A program made the translations under genes and the position numbers. From an uncultured Erythrobacter sp. (GTDB lineage: Bacteria > Pseudomonadota > Alphaproteobacteria > Sphingomonadales > Sphingomonadaceae), in assembly GCA_947502815.1 (NCBI GenBank), contig CANNBH010000001.1:2204818-2268817 (forward strand): a DNA stretch of 64,000 nucleotides. The letters run 5' to 3'. The notes under the pieces are model-generated. The model did not search any database and was not told the origin of the DNA. It saw nothing but the letters and a program-made list of their open reading frames with translations. This document shows positions 58,319 to 64,000 of this stretch, piece by piece (positions within the stretch are counted from its first letter, which is position 1; each line of letters opens with the position of its first letter).

Positions 58319-59007
58319 ATATCGCCATCATCCCAGCGCGCGGCGGCAGCAAACGCATTCCGCGAAAAAACATACGCAAATTCTATGACCAGCCGATGAT
58401 CTCTTGGCCGATTGCGGCGGCTCAGGCGTCGGGATTGTTCGACCACATTATCGTCTCAACCGATGATGACGAAATTGCTGCAATCGCGCGTGAAGCGGGG
58501 GCTGAAACGCCCTTCATGCGGCCCGCCGAACTGGCTGATGACCATAGCGGCACGACTGATGTTATTGTGCATGCATTGTCCTGGGCCATTGATGCCGGAA
58601 TGCACGTCGACGCCGCCTGCTGCATCTATGCCACTGCGGCGTTTATTGAACCTGACGATCTGATCGCTGGCCGAAATCTGCTTTCCACACGATGTGATTT
58701 CGCATTTCCTGCTGTTCGATATGCCCACCCCCCTCAACGTGGTTTCATCGACAGCGGCAAGGGTAGCCCGCAATTCACTCAGCCAGAGCATCGCAGCACA
58801 CGAACCCAAGACCTGCCTCCGGTGTTTCACGATTCTGGCCAGTTTTATTGGGGAATGCGCGATGCATGGCTTGAACGGCGCCCCTTCTTTTCTGACCGAA
58901 CGCGCTTTTTGGAACTGCCAGAATGGCGCGCGGTCGACATCGACCGACCAGAGGACTGGGAGAGGGCCGAGCATCTATTTTCTGCGACGCGGGAGAATGC
59001 CGAGTGA
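58315..59007 (+). CDS. pseF: Pseudaminic acid cytidylyltransferase
   Basis: IAIIPARGGSKRIPRKNIRKFYDQPMISWPIAAAQASGLFDHIIVSTDDDEIAAIA...RRPFFSDRTRFLELPEWRAVDIDRPEDWERAE. Confidence 0.95.
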   Translation: MNIAIIPARGGSKRIPRKNIRKFYDQPMISWPIAAAQASGLFDHIIVSTDDDEIAAIAREAGAETPFMRPAELADDHSGTTDVIVHALSWAIDAGMHVDAACCIYATAAFIEPDDLIAGRNLLSTRCDFAFPAVRYAHPPQRGFIDSGKGSPQFTQPEHRSTRTQDLPPVFHDSGQFYWGMRDAWLERRPFFSDRTRFLELPEWRAVDIDRPEDWERAEHLFSATRENAE

Positions 59008-60011
59008 GAGCGGTGTTCCGCTGCGACGCGACGGTTTCGATTGGCTTTGGCCATCTAAGCCGCTGTATTGCGCTCGCCGAAGCGTTGCGATTGTCGGGCG
59101 TAAGAAGCACCTTCGCGGGCCTGTATGACACCGCTGCAAAAGAGCAAATTGTGGCCGCCGACTTTGACGTAGTCGACTGTGCAAAGCCGGTGAACACCGA
59201 AGCGGCAGAACGTGAATTGGCCGGCATCGAAGCCAGTTTTGTCGTGATTGACAGCTACCGCATTGATGAAATCTATCTGTCCGGCCTCAAATCGATGGGT
59301 TTGGCGGTCGTGGTAATAGACGATTTCTGCAAATTGGCTGACTATCCGTGCGACGTGGTTCTGAATTTCACTTGGGAGGCCCCGGAACTGGGTTATCCTC
59401 AAGGGCCCAGTTTCATCTTGGGCCACAAAAATTTGCTGGCGAGACGCAAATTGGTCGAGCGCCGCCAGAAAAGTAATGAACGGGACAGAGATGGCAAAGT
59501 CCGCAATCTACTGGTTGCGATTGGCGGCTCTGACCCAAAGGGCCTGACGCTCCGGATTGTGCGTTTGCTGAACAGGCATGACCTCGACTTATGCGTTCAT
59601 GCGATCACGAACGAGAATCCGGAATTGGAATCTGAACTGAAGCGGTTCGGGGCGGGAAGCTGCATCGTGCTGAGACAGCCGGACCTATCCCAACAGCTGG
59701 TCTGGGCAGATGCTGCGATAACCGGCGGCGGTCTGATCAAGTATGAAAGCGCCTTTATGGGAGTGCCGGCCGCCGCGATTGCACAGAATGAAGGACAAGA
59801 CGGCGAGACGAAAGTGTTCTCCCGTGCGGGGCTTGTTTTTGATCTGGGCCTCGCCGATAGCGTCACCGATGACGAATTGGCAGAAGCGTTGCACACATTT
59901 TGTTCTGACGCCGATCTGCGCGCCAACATGACCAAGCAAATGCACGGGAGCTTTCCCGCTGACCCTTCCGCAAACGCTGCAACTTCAATTCTGGAGGCCC
60001 TGAGGCGCTAG
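59004..60011 (+). CDS. pseG: UDP-2,4-diacetamido-2,4,6-trideoxy-beta-L-altropyranose hydrolase
   Basis: GTG start VRAVFRCDATVSIGFGHLSRCIALAEALR...VVIDSYRID...LVAIGGSDPKGLT...ITGGGLIKYESAFMGVPAAAIAQNEGQ. Confidence 0.92.
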   Translation: MRAVFRCDATVSIGFGHLSRCIALAEALRLSGVRSTFAGLYDTAAKEQIVAADFDVVDCAKPVNTEAAERELAGIEASFVVIDSYRIDEIYLSGLKSMGLAVVVIDDFCKLADYPCDVVLNFTWEAPELGYPQGPSFILGHKNLLARRKLVERRQKSNERDRDGKVRNLLVAIGGSDPKGLTLRIVRLLNRHDLDLCVHAITNENPELESELKRFGAGSCIVLRQPDLSQQLVWADAAITGGGLIKYESAFMGVPAAAIAQNEGQDGETKVFSRAGLVFDLGLADSVTDDELAEALHTFCSDADLRANMTKQMHGSFPADPSANAATSILEALRR

Positions 60012-60671
60012 ATGAACACCTTTAAGAACGATATCGACGCTCTCGCAAAACACTATAGCGAACTCGTTAAGCAGCACGGGGATGCAGCCGAAAGCGCGCA
60101 GTATGCTGATCGCGCAACACAAGAGCGCCGCATGGAGATCCTCTGCGAGATCGGTGTCCAGAAAGACAGCAAAGTGCTCGATTTTGGCTGCGGTACGGGA
60201 CAAATGCTAAGCCTGCTTCAACGCACGATCGGATTCGAAGGCGAATATGTCGGCTATGACATCTCGCCCGAAGCCATTGAATTTGCCAACAAAGCCCATC
60301 CCGAAGGACGATTTGAGGTTCGCGACATCCTTAGCGACCCTCCTGAAGAACAGTTTGACTTCGTGCTTGTCAGCGGGGTGTTCAACAATGCGATGAGCGA
60401 CAATCGCGGCTTCTTCGAAGCAACTTCGCAGCGCCTGATGGAGCATGCGAAGGTCGGCTATGCGTTCAACATGCTGAGCCGCTTCGTCGATTATTTCGAT
60501 GAGGGATTGTATTACGAAGACCCGCTGAGCGCTTTTGCGTTTTGTAAGGAAAATCTGTCTCCGCTTGTGTCCCTACGCCACGACTATGCGGTGCGGCCCG
60601 GTTCGATCCCGTTCGAGTTCACCATCTATGTACGCAAGTCAGACATTGAGCCCCGCGCATTGAAGGGCTGA
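60012..60671 (+). CDS. Class I SAM-dependent methyltransferase
   Basis: VLDFGCGTGQMLSLLQRT...YVGYDISPEAIEFANKAHPEGRFEVRDI. Confidence 0.93.
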   Translation: MNTFKNDIDALAKHYSELVKQHGDAAESAQYADRATQERRMEILCEIGVQKDSKVLDFGCGTGQMLSLLQRTIGFEGEYVGYDISPEAIEFANKAHPEGRFEVRDILSDPPEEQFDFVLVSGVFNNAMSDNRGFFEATSQRLMEHAKVGYAFNMLSRFVDYFDEGLYYEDPLSAFAFCKENLSPLVSLRHDYAVRPGSIPFEFTIYVRKSDIEPRALKG

Positions 60672-60807
60672 GACCGCTCGCGAAAGGCAAATCGTAGTTA
60701 ACGAATTGTTTAAGCCATCCGCTTAGCGGACTAGGTATGCGTTACGAAATTTCTAATTGCTGCACCGTCTGCCCGATACGATTTGGGCCAACCGATTTGA
60801 CGCCCTC

Positions 60808-62052
60808 ATGAGGCGTATTCGGATTGTCGGAGGGGGACTTACGGGTATCCTCGCAGCACTCCAGGCCTATCGTCTGGGTGCCCGCGACATTGAGCTTTAC
60901 GAACGGTTGGACTGCCTTGGCGGCGTTGCCTTACCTCAGGTCTGTGACGGACGCGAAATGCGCGAAGGCTGCGTCTACTTCGGGCCAAAGGGCGATGCCT
61001 TGCGATCCCTTCTCGAAGAGCACGGGGCAGTGTTCGAGGATTTCGACAACCGCTTTGGTTCGGTCAGCCCAGGCAAAGATGGTCTCGTCTACAGCCAAGA
61101 TTTTGGCGGCCCCGCATTGGATGCAACAGGCGCGCAATTGAGCACGCTCGACAATGAAAACCTGCTCGGCCGGATTGATTGTTATGAAGACGCGCTGACG
61201 GGGCCTCTCGCCCGGTATGTCCGTTGGCATGTCGGATGCGCACCGGCGCAATTGCACGCCAGCGCTGCAATTCCACTCGCGATCAACCGCGTGTTCCCAA
61301 CCGGCATTTCTATAGACACAATCACCCAAGCCAAACAGTCCGATGCTTTGGCAGACGAGTTGTTCGGTATTCCTCGTGCGATGTGGGGCTATGCCAGCAA
61401 TGTTCAGGCCAGCTTGCCAGTGGACGGTTTTACAGGCTTGTTCCGTCAATGCCGCAGGGCTCTCAATGACATCGGCGTGCGTGTTTATGACCGCAAGCTT
61501 GCCACGCCGCGCGCTATGTTAGGCGAAGACAAAGCCGAAGACATCGTAATCTGGGCGGCAAGCCCGATGCCTTTGTTCAAAGCCGTCGGCGTCGAAACGC
61601 CAAAGGCACCTGCCCGAAAATTCGTCACCCACACTTTCGAAATTGACTGGACTGGGCCGGTTCCATTCTACGTTCAAAACTTCACCGCACGCGGCAGCTG
61701 CTTTCGGACCTACATTTACGAAAGCAATGGCAGCACGCTGCTTACAGCTGAATGTGTCGCCGAAACCGATGACGCAGCCTTGATCAAAGAAATCGGCCAT
61801 ATGGTAGAAGGTTTTGAAGGCGAGTTAGCGGTCGGCAAAAAGCTCTTTAAGACAGCAAAGCCTCGCTGGCTGTATCATTCGGTTGATACAATTGATAAGC
61901 TTGGTCAGTTGCGCAAGGCATTGGCGGCAGCGCGCGGCGACCGCTTTATTCCCGGTGCGTGGGAAGCATATTCCAAGGGCGAAAAATTCGCGGAAGTTGA
62001 AGCTAATTTGCAAAGAACCCTTAACGTTCAAATGCTGGCGCAAGCGTCATGA
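60808..62052 (+). CDS. FAD/NAD(P)-binding amine-oxidase/UDP-galactopyranose-mutase-like oxidoreductase
   Basis: IRIVGGGLTGILAALQAYRLGARDIELYERLDCLGGVA; Rossmann GxGxxG and the family's C-terminal region. Confidence 0.8.
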   Translation: MRRIRIVGGGLTGILAALQAYRLGARDIELYERLDCLGGVALPQVCDGREMREGCVYFGPKGDALRSLLEEHGAVFEDFDNRFGSVSPGKDGLVYSQDFGGPALDATGAQLSTLDNENLLGRIDCYEDALTGPLARYVRWHVGCAPAQLHASAAIPLAINRVFPTGISIDTITQAKQSDALADELFGIPRAMWGYASNVQASLPVDGFTGLFRQCRRALNDIGVRVYDRKLATPRAMLGEDKAEDIVIWAASPMPLFKAVGVETPKAPARKFVTHTFEIDWTGPVPFYVQNFTARGSCFRTYIYESNGSTLLTAECVAETDDAALIKEIGHMVEGFEGELAVGKKLFKTAKPRWLYHSVDTIDKLGQLRKALAAARGDRFIPGAWEAYSKGEKFAEVEANLQRTLNVQMLAQAS

Positions 62053-62795
62053 TCGCAGCGATAATGCAACCCACCTATCTGCCGTGGATCGGTTATTTCG
62101 ACCTAATCGACCGCTGCGACCATTTCGTCTTCCTTGACGATGCGCAGGTTCTCAAACGCAGCTGGGGGGTGCGCAACCGCGTGCTTGGCCAGAATGGCGA
62201 AACCTTCCTCACCGTCCCTTTGACAGGTCACAGCCAAAGCGCGGATTGCACCTTCATCAACACTGCGATCGATGCCAATCCCAAATGGCGCAAGACGCAC
62301 CTTTCAACGATCCAGCATGCCTATTCAAAAGCACCTCATTTTGCAGAAGTGTTCGAAAGCCTTGAGGATTTGATGGCTGCGGGTCACGAGACCATTGGTG
62401 CCCTCAACAAACACTTTATCAAGGCAACCGCTGAGCGCATGGGGATCACCACCCCCTTCACAGAATCGTCCCAGCTTTCAGATGTAAACGGCGCCAAGGA
62501 TGAATGGCTGTTGTCGATCTGTCGAGCAATCGATGCGGCCACATACCTCTCTGCTCCGGGCAGCGCCGCCTACATCGAGCACAATCAAGAAGCGGGCGCT
62601 TTCGCAGGATCAGGCGTGGAACTGCGCTATCAGCACTTCGTACATCCTGATTACCCACAACCCGGTGATGCGTTCGTGGGCTTTATGAGCGTTGTCGATC
62701 TGCTGATGAATTGTGGATACGGTTCAGCGCTTGAAATTATTCGATCGGGCCGCCGCCCGATGCTAACCAGCGCTGCACTTAAGGAAGTGACATGA
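62049..62795 (+). CDS. WbqC family protein
   Basis: AAIMQPTYLPWIGYFDLIDRCDHFVFLDDAQVLKRSWGVRNRVLGQNGETFLTVPL. Confidence 0.95.
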   Translation: MIAAIMQPTYLPWIGYFDLIDRCDHFVFLDDAQVLKRSWGVRNRVLGQNGETFLTVPLTGHSQSADCTFINTAIDANPKWRKTHLSTIQHAYSKAPHFAEVFESLEDLMAAGHETIGALNKHFIKATAERMGITTPFTESSQLSDVNGAKDEWLLSICRAIDAATYLSAPGSAAYIEHNQEAGAFAGSGVELRYQHFVHPDYPQPGDAFVGFMSVVDLLMNCGYGSALEIIRSGRRPMLTSAALKEVT

Positions 62796-63847
62796 CCGAT
62801 ACACCAGAAATCAATATCGCTGGTCGGCAGATCGGCTCAGGCCATGAACCTTATGTCATTTGCGAACTGTCCGGAAACCACAACGGCAGCCTAGAGCGCG
62901 CGATCACCTTGCTAGAAGCGGCTGCAGCGACCGGCGCAGATGCGATCAAAATTCAAAGCTATACCGCCGATACGATCACCATCGATCATGACGGGCCCAA
63001 TTTCACTGTCGAAGGGGGTCTGTGGGATGGGCGGACGCTTTACGACCTTTACGGCGAAGCCCAGACCCCGTTCGAGTGGCACGCGCCCTTATTCCGCCGA
63101 GCCAGCGAGCTCGGCGTCACTCTTTTTTCCTCGCCGTTTGACGAAACTGCGGTCGACCTTCTCGAAGAGCTCGGCACGCCGGCCTATAAGATTGCTTCGT
63201 TCGAAGCGGTCGATCTCCCACTGGTTGCTTATTGCGCATCAAAGGGAAAGCCGATGATTATTTCGACCGGCATGGCCAATCTCGATGAGATTGGTGAGGT
63301 GGTTGAAACAGCGCGCAGCAATGGCTGCAATCAACTGGTTCTGCTTCATTGCGTCAGCTCTTATCCAGCACCAGACGAACAATCGAATATCCGCACGGTC
63401 CCTGATCTTGCTGACCGTTTTGGGGTTGTGTCCGGTTTGTCGGATCACACCCCGGGTTCCGCCGTCGCCGTATCTTCGATCGCTCTTGGAGGTTGCGTGG
63501 TTGAAAAACACTTCACATTGCGCCGCGCCGATGGCGGGCCAGATTCTGCGTTCAGCCTTGAGCCTGAGGAATTTTCTGGTTTGGTGGCAGACTGCAAACG
63601 CGCTTGGCGATCACTCGGAAAGGCGACCTATGATTTGCAAGGCAGCGAAAGCGCCTCGGTCCAATTCCGCCGTTCACTCTACGTCGTACGCGATGTCGCC
63701 GCTGGTGATATTCTGACGCCGGAAAACATCCGCTCAATCCGTCCCGGACAGGGCCTTGCTCCAAAACACAAACCTGACGTCCTGGGCAAAATCGCTACGC
63801 GTGACCTTAAGCGCGGAGAGCCGCTCGATTGGACTGCAATCGGCTGA
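62792..63847 (+). CDS. pseI: Pseudaminic acid synthase
   Basis: PYVICELSGNHNGSLERAITLLEAAAATGADAIKIQSYTADTITID...C-terminal SAF-like domain RSLYVVRDVAAGDILTPENIRSIRPGQGLAPKH. Confidence 0.96.
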   Translation: MTDTPEINIAGRQIGSGHEPYVICELSGNHNGSLERAITLLEAAAATGADAIKIQSYTADTITIDHDGPNFTVEGGLWDGRTLYDLYGEAQTPFEWHAPLFRRASELGVTLFSSPFDETAVDLLEELGTPAYKIASFEAVDLPLVAYCASKGKPMIISTGMANLDEIGEVVETARSNGCNQLVLLHCVSSYPAPDEQSNIRTVPDLADRFGVVSGLSDHTPGSAVAVSSIALGGCVVEKHFTLRRADGGPDSAFSLEPEEFSGLVADCKRAWRSLGKATYDLQGSESASVQFRRSLYVVRDVAAGDILTPENIRSIRPGQGLAPKHKPDVLGKIATRDLKRGEPLDWTAIG

Positions 63848-63858
63848 GCAAAACCGCG

Positions 63859-64000
63859 TTATTCGCTGCGGGCGTAGACGGTAAAGTCGAGCCACTCGCC
63901 TTCATGGCTGAACACCGGTTCGAAACCGTCCAAGATTGCGCCAAATCGCTCATCCTCTGCGAAAACCTGCGTCCATTTCACATCGATAAACTGCAAAGGC
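63859..64000 (-). CDS. C-terminal part of an unidentified CDS running off the window edge
   Basis: Minus-strand frame reads PLQFIDVKWTQVFAEDERFGAILDGFEPVFSHEGEWLDFTVYARSE*. Confidence 0.55.
   Translation of the reverse strand, partial: PLQFIDVKWTQVFAEDERFGAILDGFEPVFSHEGEWLDFTVYARSE

Noticed and set aside
60693-60709. Possible CtrA site (TTAA-N7-TTAA)
   Set aside because: The sequence TTAACGAATTGTTTAA has N8 rather than N7 between half-sites, so it does not match the consensus.
60720-60732. Small palindrome CCGCTTAGCGG before the FAD oxidoreductase
   Set aside because: Short inverted repeat with no supporting context; likely chance.
1-64000. CRISPR arrays, rRNA operons, IS elements, prophage
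   Set aside because: No spaced repeat array, rRNA, transposase or integrase sequence was seen on reading the window; only one tRNA was found.

Overview
The window is about 64 kb of high-GC alphaproteobacterial chromosome, most like Sphingomonadales/Erythrobacteraceae by gene content and order. It is densely coding and mostly housekeeping: pyrE(3' end)-pdxJ-acpS-lepB, ruvX, a class A PBP, cobS, hisG-hisD-nusB-thiL-hppA, sodB, uvrC, infA-maf-RNase E/G-yacG-tRNA-Phe, purC...purS-purQ and glmS. The right end is a nonulosonic (pseudaminic) acid surface-glycan locus: wzx-like flippase, pseB, pseC, pseF, pseG, methyltransferase, FAD oxidoreductase, WbqC-like, pseI. The best candidate for an undescribed system is a three-gene minus-strand operon at about 4296-6350. 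It encodes a 55-aa peptide ending in eight prolines (...YDTAPPPPPPPPGLF) followed by two uncharacterised proteins, one with a His-rich cupin-like motif. Other notable items are: a TonB-dependent receptor carrying two C-x59-C repeat modules; a WS/DGAT acyltransferase with a histone-H1-like Lys/Ala tail; a caspase-like protein plus M16 peptidase between purC and purS; a perfect FNR/FixK-type palindrome between a universal stress gene and a carotenoid oxygenase; an internally deleted cupin pseudogene; and an S26-like protein lacking the catalytic Ser next to sodB. All assignments come from reading the translated sequence. No database search was run.
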